Positions 44,478 to 56,200 of a stretch of DNA of 64,000 bases are shown here, in pieces. This stretch comes from Myotis daubentonii (Eukaryota; Chordata; Mammalia; Chiroptera; Vespertilionidae), in NCBI RefSeq assembly GCF_963259705.1, contig NC_081850.1, positions 40,881,167 through 40,945,166 of the forward strand, read 5' to 3'. The first letter of the stretch is position 1; the number at the start of each line of letters is the position of its first letter. The translations under genes were made by a program, and so were the position numbers. Under the pieces are notes generated by a model, which was not told the origin of the DNA, ran no database searches, and saw only the letters and a list, made by a program, of their open reading frames with translations.

Positions 44478-46059
44478 GTAAGTCTTGGTTTTTCTTTTAG
44501 TTGGTTTTGGTTGTTTTGAAAACTTTTCCCATCATGATGTTACATATTACTGCTTCTATAAGATTTATGGCTAATTGTGTTTGGTATGTTTTGATAAATC
44601 TTTTCGTAAAATTACATGGGGTATTTGTATTTTGGGAATCACAAATGGTAGTGTTTTATTTTACTTAGTTAAATATAATGTTAAAATATTACTTTCCTAA
44701 TATTGACTTGTTATACTGTTGGTGAGTTGCCATGGAAAAGAAGGAAAGAATGTGTTTCTTCCTACAAGTTGTGAGTTTCCAAGAGCGTTGTGTGCCCCAC
44801 ATGGAAATCATGATGTAGGTGGGGTGCCTGTGGGGAAGGAGTCAGGCCAGGGTGGGTTTCAGGGAACTGTTTCTAAATTGCATGGTTGACATCATTTATT
44901 TTCTTTTGTAAGGAAAACGTAATAGATTCCGGCCTCATAGTGGTATCATGCCCTTTGTAATTAACACTTTGAAATTAGTGTTAGTTTTACTCATGCCATG
45001 TAAATAAATAATAAAAGGATCTGCTTATTAATCAGGTCATTTAAGGAGGGTGTGGATGCCTTCTTATTCCTGTAGTGTCTGTGTCATAGGCAGGCTTTCA
45101 AGTGCTGATCAGGAAACCTTGGGGGAAGGAAGCAGTTTTTGAGGGTGTCAGATAGAGAAATCATCCGTTGGGAAAACCAGATGAGCCATCTAAAAGTTAT
45201 TCTACTGAGCAGCATCTTGATTGTTGAATGAGCTAATGGCCATACCACTCCTTACAAAAGCACTGGTGTTGGATACATTTTCAAAAGGAATAGATTTTTA
45301 ATCATAACCATATATCTGGCTATTGTTCATTACAAATGTTCCTTCAAGAATTTTTCTCTTAGCCCATTTTGAATGTTAAATTAAATGCCCCATATCTACT
45401 TTTTAATGCTAGCTCATTAAGAAAGGTGTTGTTGTTTTTTTTCTTGACTCGTTTATGTCTGAAATTATATATGGATTTTGAAAAAGTAAGACTTATATTC
45501 CCCTCTGCCTGCACGAATACATTTTTGGTGGCTGGAAGAGAAGGCCTATTGCTAAATGATTCACATGTGGTAAAATGCTAGTTTCATCATTCTGAAATGG
45601 CCTCTTCTCTAGAAGTTGGTCAACACCCTAGCCCCGGGTACTAACCACAGCTGGCAGCTCCCCGACATTTGACTGATGTTGTCAAAACAGTCAATCATAA
45701 CATTATTAAGGAACCAGCTAGAGTCTCATGCTTATTAAATATGTTTTCACTCAAAAGATCTGCAAAGGTTGTAGATGACATAAACTTGCTGAGCTGATTG
45801 TTCTTAATCCTCTCTAGACCCATTAATTTATGACTTATTTTACAAATCAGCTAAAGCAATGGGCCTATTCTTTGCCAGTGATAAATCAAAAGCAGTTTTT
45901 GAAGTAAATGAGTTCATCTTTCTTTAAAATGGAATCATTTTTTTATCAGACAGGTCAGAACAGACAGAATTTATATAATATCTTCATTAAGCTAATTTTT
46001 TCCACTTCCATCCTTTTGGGGTAAAGTTTAAGTTTGGCACTTCAGTGCTATCATGCATT

Positions 46060-46190
46060 TTAGACACTATTTATTCCAACACTCCTATTTTTACAAATGA
46101 AGACACCTAGAGACCTTAAATGTTTTCTTGAAGTCCTATAATCAGCTAAAGAGAATCAAAATAGGGCTTAGAACTCCTCTATTCTCATTT
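46060..46190 (-). mobile_element. MIR-like relic in ANXA1 intron 1
   Basis: CCTATTTTTACAAATGAAGA, then CTTGAAGTCCTATAATCAGC, resembles the MIR core. Diverged. Confidence 0.5.
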
Positions 46191-46264
46191 TTATATTCTA
46201 TAATTATGGGTAGAAACATTTGTTAAATTAGCATAGATAAGTTTCCCAAATAATTAACATTCAT

Positions 46265-46620
46265 ACACTGTTTATTCACTCAATAATGCTTATTAGCATA
46301 TTAAATACCAGGCATTTTGGCCCAGATTGGAGGGACTGAATCAATAGTAGATTAGCATTGCCTTCATGTAATGCTGCTGTAAAAAGAAACATAAATAGAA
46401 AGTGATAATACAGAATGGTAGGGGCTCCCGTAGGGTAAAAGTAGGATGTTTGGGGAGAGCACAGGACTAATAAAGGCTTTCCGGAGGATGTAGTGGGGTC
46501 TATGGTGACTCCTGACTTAGAAGTTAGACAAAGGGCTGTGGGCGTGGAGGAGAAAACAGCATTCCAAGCAAAGGGAACACCCTACTCAAAGGCCTGGAAG
46601 CAAAACATTTGTGAGACTAC
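46265..46620 (-). mobile_element. L2 LINE relic in ANXA1 intron 1
   Basis: TGTTTATTCACTCAATAATG at the left, then CAGAATGGTAGGGGC and CAAAGGGAACACCCTACTCA with CAAAGGCCTGGAAGC, follow the L2 reverse complement. Confidence 0.7.
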
Positions 46621-48825
46621 TTTTCATAAAGTGGTTCTTCATAAGCCATGCTATTGTAAGGCCTAATTACCTTCTCCCACAGGGGTAGGTGTGAAAAGAA
46701 TGTGAAATATAACCCAGCTGTTAATAGTTCACCACATTTGCTTTATCATTAATCCTTCCCCTTCCTCCTTCTACCCTCTTTAGATATTTTTTTCTGTAAC
46801 ATTTGAGAGAACATTGCAGATATGATGTCCCTATGCCTCCAAATACTTCTGCCTGGATGAATTAAAAAATAAAGATACAACCATAGTGCAATTTTTAAAA
46901 AATCAGGCAATTAACCTAATGCAACAAGCCTAGTGTTCTCAAATTGTCTAGTGGGTACAATTGCTAATGTACCATTTCTGGAATACCTTTTTCTTAATTT
47001 AGTAAGCATAGATCCCTCTAATACCTTGGGCATACTTTTTGTGCATACTTCCCTTCTTTAGTTCCTTGCTGAATGAGATGAAGAGAGCTCTCTTTGGACA
47101 CAGGTATATACAAAAAACGCTAATCTCTAGAAAGCTACGCACATTTATGCACAGATAAATGAAATTGGTAGGTCAGTGTATGATCACTAACCAGATAAAT
47201 TCTGGAATATTGTTAATTTCCATGTAGGTCAGCCTATGTATAAATGGCCAACTTCATCTTCAAATAAGATGAAGGTAAGGCCCGAACAGGCAGAATGGTC
47301 TGGCTGAAGATTTTGGCCAAAATGTTCTTGCTGTGGAATTTGTAAGGTGTGTTGCCATTGCTATGCATTTCTGTTTAAACATACAGTTGACTTCAGTAGT
47401 AGTACATGGCAATTCCTAAAATTCTTTCAGAGCAATTTCTGACGTCTTATCAAAATCCTTGTTTCTCTAAGCTTTGTTCAGAGCTAGTGGATCTCATTTA
47501 GCTCAGTTGAGATTCCATTCTCCTCCAATTGCTTTCATGAGATGGGTCCTCCTTAGGCTGTTTTTCTCTGGAAAGCCATCCAAATCATTTCACACTGCAG
47601 TCTAGGAACTCAGGATAGGTTATAAAGCTGTTTCCTCTGTGGACACTGTTATGTCAAATAAATCATGCAACCCCTTTTTTATTTTGTGTTATCTAATTAA
47701 TAGAGCGATAACATTTTCTTATACTTTCAAGTTTATAGTTTAAGAAAGCGATGTGTTATGTAAGCATCATTTTAAAGTGACAAAAACGAGTGAAGTAGGG
47801 GAAAGTTCTCATAAAATTCATTTTCTAGTTGTGAGTCTCATTTTAAAAGTTATATATATGACACTAGCCTTCATTTTTACCTCTTCTGAAGTTTTTATTT
47901 TCTAGTTGAAAAGAGTAGAAATATTCAAACATGTGTTTCTATATATAGAAAAGTACTTTCTTTTGAAGGCTCATGGGTGATCACATCACACATTTTGAGG
48001 ATTCTACTTTATGAAAGGCTTGGATGAGATGATAAAAATGGAAATTTCAAATACCTGAAACCTTGCCAGAAATTGCTAGATGTTTTTGATGTGCCAGTGA
48101 AAGGATAGGAAAAGGAAATTCTCTAAATGCCAATGGCAACAGCACCAGATTACGTCTGTAATAGGAATTAAACCCTGGTGCAAAATTGTACAACGTGACT
48201 TTACCTTAGGAAATAGCTCTAGATTTATCAATTGCTGGGTGGCGGAGTGGAGAGAGATGAAATAAGTGCACAATATATTGTTTCTTCTCCCAGACGGCAG
48301 AATAGTAATCTTAACAATCCCATAATAGTTAAGGGGAGATAGTTTCTGCTTTGGAGATCACTTCCCTCTTGCATTTAATCTCATTACCTGGAACTGCAGT
48401 TCTTTTCCAGCAGGTGTGGCTTGAAATACTGTCTGAACATGCTGTTAAGGAATCGGGTTACGGTTTCACTCCTCATGAGTCATTTCTCTTCACATGAAGA
48501 ATTTACAGTGGCGTAGATTATCCTTCCAGTCTCCCTCACAAATATTCACGAGCGAGCGTAGTGTCCTGAGGGATCAACAAAAGGGCGTGGAGAGATATCA
48601 GCGTAGCCCTGGAGCACAGGCTCCTAAAAACAGATGCCCAGACAGAAAGCATCAGTAGGGGCATCTTTTGTGAGTAACACGGAAAATACATCAGTCGTTC
48701 ACACACTTCAGGTTTCCAAAATATTCACGGTTGGTTACACAAAAACACTGCTGAAACATGATAGTAATTCCAGAAATTTCCTTTAAGATAGAGTTTACAG
48801 CCATGTTGCAATTTCACTCTGCTGG

Positions 48826-49047
48826 CAGTGGTTCTCAACCTTGGCTGCACATTAGAATCACCTGGGAATCTTTTTAAAATCCTGATTTCTGGGTCTCATC
48901 CTCTGGAAATTCTGTTTCTTTGTTACTAATGTTGTGGCCCCACCCCATAACAAAGAAACAGAATTTCTGGAGGATGAGGCCGAGAAATCAGGATTTTAAA
49001 AAGATTCCCAGGTGATTCTAATGTTCAGCCAAGGTTGAGAGCCACTG
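48826..49047. mobile_element. 222-bp foldback (hAT-like) element in ANXA1 intron 1
   Basis: Starts CAGTGGTTCTCAACCTTGG and ends CCAAGGTTGAGAGCCACTG. The two halves (about 48826-48926 and 48947-49047) are near-perfect reverse complements across roughly 100 bp, around a short spacer (GTTGTGGCCCCACCCC). The termini match the CAGTGGTTCTCAA ends of mammalian Charlie/MER5-type hAT elements. No target duplication survives. Confidence 0.88.
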
Positions 49048-49339
49048 TGTTAGAGCAAAACACCAGGTATAAAACAATCCATTTCCCAGTTCTTTGTGTT
49101 GGGTGGAAAAACATGTAGGCCTAATATGTGAACAGCTCAAAAAGGAAAAAGAAAAAAAAAAAAGGAGCACTCCAAGTGCTGAAATAATTTTTTACCAAGG
49201 AATGGGAAAAAATACTGAATCATGCAGGGGAGAGAAATAGTACCTGAATATCCTTTTATGGATAGAGTTTTAAGTTTCAATCAACTCCTTCAGATTGTCA
49301 CAGTTTTATTTACCTTGTAAATGTAAATATTATGCTCTT

Positions 49340-49855
49340 TTTGTTCAGGCTTTCTGGGATCCTACACAGATTCTCCAATCGCCTACTAAATGATCTCTAA
49401 TCTTTCATCTTGCCCATCTCTTAGCCATTCTCTACTAGTATGATAGAGGATGAGTAATCTTTTCGACATATAACTAGAATCATATTGCTTTCTTTTAAAA
49501 AACCCATTAATTTCCCCCCCGAAGCTTTAGGGATGCATTTAAACTTCTTTGTTGGAGCTTCTGTCCACCTTTCTAGTTCCAGTGAACTTCTCTCAGCTCC
49601 CCAAATAGGAAAAGTGTCTCTCTGTTCTGTTCTCTTTCACTTTTCTGCCAGGTTGATCTCAGCTCATTTCGAGAGGCCCAGGCCAGCCAACACGTCTTCT
49701 AAAAAGTTTCCTTAGCTTTTGTGTTTTCCCACCGAGAGCAACAGGAACTTTAAGTTCATTGAGGCAAGCAATGATGTTTTGATGTTTTTTTGCACCCCCA
49801 GTGCTTGGCAAATAGTTATTGGTCTGTAAATGTAGAGCAATGAAGTGAATCACCA
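49340..49855 (+). mobile_element. L2 LINE relic in ANXA1 intron 1
   Basis: GAGGCAAGCAATGATGTTTTG, then CACCCCCAGTGCTTGGCAAA and TAGTTATTGGTCTGTAAATG, is the L2 3' end in the sense direction. It ends about 300 bp before exon 2. Confidence 0.65.
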
Positions 49856-50151
49856 GCTCCTCTCTTCAGCCTATCTGTTGTTCGTAGTAGTCCTCTGATT
49901 CCTAAAAGGTAGGGACTGAATAAGCTAAGAAAGAACCAAATTTCTGAGTAGAGATGATGGGTGCCTATTCAAGGGTAAGATTCTCCTTTGAAAAACTTAC
50001 ACCTAGCATTTTAATTATGCTTCTAAGAGTAATGTCCTGTTAAGTCAAGTCAAGGTTACTCGAATATGTCTTGTGTATGTAAGGGAATGGAGTGATGTCT
50101 GTGTGTGGTGAATTTGTGGTTTGTAAAAACAACTATCTGTTTTCTTCCCAG

Positions 50152-50231
50152 AAACTTCTTTAAAAATGGCAATGGTGTCAGAATTCCTCAAGCAGGCCTG
50201 GTTCATTGACAATGAAGAGCAGGAATACACC
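50152..50231 (+). CDS. ANXA1: ANXA1 exon 2, residues 1-22
   Basis: Acceptor TTCTTCCCAG, then 14 bp of 5' UTR and the start codon at 50166; donor GTAAGT. The exon encodes the N-terminal mimetic-peptide region with Ser5, Ala11 and Tyr21. It ends in phase 0 after a Thr codon at position 22, where human has Val as I recall it. Confidence 0.96.
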
Positions 50232-53200
50232 GTAAGTCAAGTGACAATAAAATAATTTAGTTAAATATTAAAAGGGAAACTAATATGAGTGAACAGACAT
50301 TAATTTTATCTCTCTCATCCACAGAAATCTATTCAAGGATCCAAAGGTGGTCCTGGGCCAGCAGTGTACCCCTTCCCCAGCTTCAATCCATCCTCAGATG
50401 TTTCGGCCTTGCATAACGCAATCATGGCTAAAGGTAACGAAGTCTTCTTCAACAGTCCCCTCTTGCACACTCAGAATGGCTAGTGAAAAGCAGACATATG
50501 CAGTGGAAAAAGTCTGTTTCATTTTGAAGATAAGACTTCTTTATCAAATGAAACTATATTTCCTCTCTTATCACTTAAAAAGAAAAAGGTTAAATCTGGA
50601 GAATCTCTGCTGCCATAACCGATATCCTTACCGGCCCATTTCTAGCATAAACTCAATCCTGAAACCAACACCGCTGCTCACAGTGAGGGTTTGAATTAAG
50701 ATCAAACACTGTCACATGGAGGGTCAGGGCGAATGTCCTCTTCCTCTCTCATTCATATGAGAAAGCTTCCCTTTGCTCGAGAGTAGTTGCATCTACATAA
50801 TCCATTTTCCTTAGTTTGTTAATAACTTCGTTTGGAGCACCTTGAGAATGAATCATTTAATGTCGGTTGTTAAAGAGGAACAAAACTGATTTTAAAAGGC
50901 AGGCCACCTTTTATTTCCAGGTGTGGATGAAGCAACCATCATTGACATTCTAACTAAGAGAACCAATGCACAGCGCCAACAGATCAAAGCAGCTTATCTC
51001 CAGGAAAAAGGAAAGGTGGGTTGGAGTGGTAAATTTGCATATTTAATTTCATTTGCATTTGTGTTAAACATGGGTTTTGAAACACGATTACCTAGTTCCT
51101 ATTACAACTACTATGACTGGGATTGCGGTATTTATCCACTTGATTGTGATCAATTCCGGCAAATTTATTGATTTCATACTTTTGTCCTAGTGGTGTAGGT
51201 TCTTTGCAGATGTGTTCTATATTGGAGACAAGTCTTTAATTTCAACATAACAAACATCAAAATTATTATGGGCAATAAGGACTACATTCTGGTTGAAATG
51301 TGTCTTCTGCTAAAATTTAAACCGAGTTAATGCCTAAGTGTACGGTTGATACATATAATTCCACTGTTGATATAAGAAACATCTAAACATGTAGAGAATT
51401 TTTATGAGTTTATTTGAGCCAAACTAATGACAATTGCCAGGAAGTAAAATGTGACATTTTGCAGCTTATTTTATACATTAGAATCAAAGGAGGAGGCATA
51501 AGGAGGGATACATGGATTTCATTATTTTTAGATTAAGGGGGCAGGATAAAGCAAAAACAGGGAATTCTCTGGGATTGGGTGAAAAGTAAAATGGAGAGAC
51601 ACATACTTGTTTAAGGTGGGTACAGGACAGCTAATGAACAGTTACAGCACATAGCGAGGGCATGTGAGGAAGACGATAACAATGAGGGTTCTGTGATCTA
51701 GTGCTCTGGTGGTGGTGGTGGTGGTGGTGGTGGTGGTGGGTGTGCTCTGAGGGGTCTGGAAAAGGTAATTACTCTGACATTTTAGATGCAAAAAACCATT
51801 TTACTGGCTCATTTCAGGTCAAGATTGACCTTTGTCAAGGAAGCTGCGGGTCTAGTACCTGACTACCTGCCACAACCTGCTTTTAGTGAGCAAATCTATG
51901 TTCTGACTATCCTATGTGGTTCCTTTCTGTCTCTGAGTTTGCAAAGCTCTCCATTCAGGCCTCTCCTGAGCGTGTCAGGTTTAGTATGTGGCCCCTCTTT
52001 TGCCCACACTACTTTAAAAGTAAGCTTTGTATTTTTTATACCAAATAAGGGCAGTGTTTCTTAAGGAATGCACTTAGAAAACTATATGTCAGTGTCTGAT
52101 TATAGTGCTTCTTTGAGCAGTGCAAACCTCAAAAGTTTGGAAAAATTGATAATATGTTACATATTTTTTAAGAATTCTTACTACAGTTCCTGTTAATATA
52201 CAACCCTATGTTTTGAGCTTTATAGTTTCTTCCCTGTATAAAAGATTGAGAACCCCGTTCTATAGGGAGGATAAATTGTAATGGAAGGAAACTTGATTGG
52301 GGTGGTGAACATACCACATTACAATAGACAGATGATATATTATAGAATTGTACACCAGAAACCTGTGTAATTTTATTAACTAGTATCACCCCAATAAATT
52401 CAATAAAAAAATAACTTCACAGCTAAATAGTAAATAAATGAAAAATTAAAAAAAATAAGCTATCAACAAATTTAGTAAAATTTCATTCTAATCACTCTAA
52501 AAGATTAAGAAAGCATTCTGAGAATCTGGTACCTTATGCAAAGGGAGGAGCTCTAAATATGGTTGAGTTTAGGAGTCAGCAATAAAATTACCTAAAGGTC
52601 AGGTAACCCTACATTGCTGTGTAACCTAGTGCGTCGCTTATTGTAAGCCCTCTTTCTTCTAGCCCTTGGATGAAGTTCTGAGGAAAGCCCTCACAGGTCA
52701 TCTTGAGGAAGTCGCTTTGGCTCTATTAAAAACTCCAGCCCAGTTTGATGCGGATGAACTTCGTGCTGCCATGAAGGTAAATGCCTGATTTAGGAAAAAC
52801 TTCTTTCCTGCAAAGAATGTGTAGGTCAAATCCACGTAGGCCTCTTATTGTACCTTCAGCATCTAGTATAGGGCCTATCAATTAAGGGAATAGAATGCAT
52901 GTATTGATTAATTAATTAAAATTGGCATTAATCGCTGTGTTATTCCCATGCTCAACATGTCACTATATCAACCATATATCTCACCTTTTATATCTTTGTC
53001 CAAAATATTGGTTTAAAAGCCATTTTGTTTCTAGAGCAATATACCAGATGGGACTAATTATAATTACTAAATATTGTGGGAAATGTACTAAATGCCAGAT
53101 TCAAACAAAGTTCAGGACACAAAAACTAGTTGATGCTCTCAAGTGAAGATTTTCCTACATTTCCTCTTCTCTTTTAATTCAGGGTCTTGGAACTGATGAA

Positions 53201-56200
53201 GACACCCTGAATGAAATTTTGGCATCAAGAACTAACAGAGAAATCAGAGAAATTAACAGAGTCTATAGAGAAGGTAAGTTTTAATGTCCAACAGTCCAAG
53301 TGCCTTAGTTGGAAAAGGAAATGTGATATACTTTTCTTAAAATTGAGTGTGGGTGTTAATTAGGGGGACTTTGGAAACTCTACATACTAAAAAATTTTTA
53401 TTGTTTTCACATGTCTACTGCAATCACACACTGTTACTGGATAGCATTCCATTTGTTGGGGTGCTGAAGTGAGACAGTGTTTGCACTTTTAATGGTTAAT
53501 GTTTGCTTGTTAATCAAGTGTCCCTCTAAGACAAATGGCCGCATGGTATTGTAATGGAAGTCAATTCAAAGCATTAAATTCAAAGAATTTTCTAAAAACG
53601 TTTTCTGTTATCCTGAAATTTATTTTATTAAAATATACTGTTGTCTTTTATTTTGGAAAGGATGACAAAAATAAAAATAAAATCTCCCCCCAAAAATATA
53701 TTGTCCATTTGTCCTTGGAAAGGTAAAGAGCTAGGTACTTAACAATCCTGTGATGGAAACTCTTACCATTATGAACTTTAGCATTATGCACATAAATGAT
53801 TTGCTTATTTTTTATGTCTAGTTGCATCCATTGGGATGAAAGACCAAGCCATTCCTCATTTTATTCTATTCGGTGAAAAATCTCATTTAAATGATATGCT
53901 CAACGTTGTAAAGAGGGTAGCTGAGCAATGCTGGGTCCTTCCTATTTTCCTTTTCCAGTTTCCCAAACTAATATGCAGCACCTGGAATTTTCACCCCAGG
54001 CACAGAGAATACAATGGCCCTTGCATATTGTTTTGGAGCAATTTAATAAAAGGATCAGGATAAGGAAGATTTCAACCTCATTTTCAGCATTTATCTCATT
54101 ATCAATATTTATCTTAGATCCATTTATAAGTGATAATAATCAAGAGGGGCATTATTTTTAGGTTTTTTTTGTTCAATAAAACATAGTTTACAAAGGGAAA
54201 TAGCCATATTTTCCCATTATACCCAAGATATAGTCCAGTGATAGCTTATTAAATTGCCCCATCTTCTGGTTAATTATAAACTCAGTTAATTTTCTCCTAA
54301 TACAGCATTATTTTGCATAGTTAAGCAAGGGTGTTTACACAAATAAAAATTTTAAGTCTATCTATATACATACATAACTAAACTATTATATATACTTATA
54401 ATTAAAATAAATGAATAATCTATGTTCAAGCAAGTACCTCTGGTTTATTCTTTTAAATAACTGTTCTATTCACATTGCTTGAATTCTGGAATGTTTATTT
54501 CAGAAATAATTATTTAATACCCATGCAATTCATATTAGCAAAAGCTCTGTGACTGTAGGTTTTCATTCACAGTATTATCTAAATTGCTTTCATTGCCTTA
54601 GGGGATATAAATTTGATGATCCAAAGTTTTACTTGACCTAATATCTCTATTTTTATTTTTAAAAATTATATTTTGAATGCATTCCATAAGCCATTAAACA
54701 CTAGGAATTGAAATTTTTAAGCTAATATAAAGATGTCTTGTATTATAAACATTGCCATTATTTATCATTAATTTACTGCAAAACATACTTCTCTTATTTT
54801 TCAGAACTGAAGAGAGACCTGGCTAAAGACATCACTACAGACACCTCTGGAGATTATCGGACGGCTTTGCTCTCTCTGGCTAAGGTATACTTCAAGTGGT
54901 TCAGGAAAGGCCTCTTCTTTAATGAAGAGTAAAATTTTAGATTTCATCTCACTCTAGAAATGAGCAATTGACTCTGTCTTTTCTCAAATAACATTATTTA
55001 TCTGATTTTTAAGGGAATTAAATGAATCATGTGATTCCATGCTAGTAAACAACTTACCAAGAGAATGGGATTTTTTTTTTTCAGGGTGACCGAGCTGAGG
55101 ACTTTTCCTCAAATGAGGACATGGCTGATTCGGATGCCAGGGTAAGCAATTCTTCCTACCTCAAATGGTTCCTGCCTCAAGTGAGGTTACACCGGATGAC
55201 CTCCACATGGAAGCAAGCCTCAGATACTTCAAGAGGCCACAGGCATCTAATGTTCATTCCCTGAATGATGGTCACTGTTCTGTCCTTGAGCATCCAAGAA
55301 AAAGAAATGCAGTCTTAATGTTTTCAATAGATCTCATTATTTAGAAAGTCGGAAAGGGTTGAAAGGGAACAATGAGAATTGGATTGGTTGTCCCAAAGAA
55401 TTGTTATATTAAGAAAACTCTGATTTTTATTTTATCAGGCATAATTTTTTATTAAGTGAAGTGGAAAGAGTAAGCACATCTAACATTCTTTTAACAATGA
55501 ACTTGGAATGGCTTGTAGATATAAGCTTATATTGTAAAAATGTTATAGTAATGATATTATAATTATAAAACAATTACAATAACATATTTATATACTTTCA
55601 AGTATATTGTTATATATCATTTCAGTGAGATTGCTGGTTATTAATATGCCAGTCCATTGGCAGCATTAGAAAATGGTACCATTTTAGGGCCTGGAATTTC
55701 TGTTAAAAAAAATAAAAACTATTATTTGCATATGCCTTCCTCTTGGGATAGCATTGTCTCTATAAATTCATCACAGTGAGACAGTAAGAATAGAAGGATA
55801 TTTCTCTACTCCCACTCCCTTCACAGTAACAGTACATTATCTTGCACATAATAGGCATTCAGTAACTTTTTGCAGAATAAGTGCATACTTATCAGATCAG
55901 TTTGCCTGAAAAGTCCAAAATAACTTCTTATGTCCATTGGAAGTTTGACCATTTTAATAGAAATTGAGTAAGCAAACCAAAGAACTGAAGTTAGTACTTG
56001 AATAATTATCCATACTAAAAAGAATTCTTATTTGCTTGTGACATTTTTAAATTTACTTTCCATTTTAAGACTATCAGAGCTCTAAGATGTATATTTATGG
56101 CAGCTACTTGGATTAGTGTGTTCCAAGAGAATGATGGCAATTAAGATTTTAAAGTTAACAGAACAATATGTGATAATAAGGGGGATTATCTTTTTCATTT

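Larger units (their letters stand above)
44478..50151 (+). other. ANXA1: ANXA1 intron 1 content
   Basis: No exon is visible in this 5.7-kb intron. It contains MIR-like sequence near 46060-46190, an L2-like relic on the minus strand at about 46265-46620, a 222-bp foldback element (48826-49047) and an L2-like relic on the plus strand at about 49340-49855. The rest is AT-rich unique sequence with no feature I can name. Confidence 0.6.
51016..52662 (+). other. ANXA1: ANXA1 intron 4 content
   Basis: It contains a (GGT)n microsatellite (51708-51739) and an L1 3' end (52258-52412). The block at about 51470-52060 looks repeat-derived, possibly LTR-like, but I could not assign a family. No coding exon is visible. 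Confidence 0.5.

Noticed and set aside
48820..49050. Inverted repeat considered as a microRNA hairpin gene
   Set aside because: The arms and termini match a hAT transposon rather than a short pre-miRNA stem; retained as a foldback element.
50347..50694. 115-codon ORF overlapping ANXA1 exon 3
   Set aside because: It is in a different frame from the annexin coding sequence and runs across the exon 3 donor into the intron.
53836..54161. Two overlapping ORFs in ANXA1 intron 6 considered as alternative exons
   Set aside because: No annexin homology and no convincing splice sites bound them.
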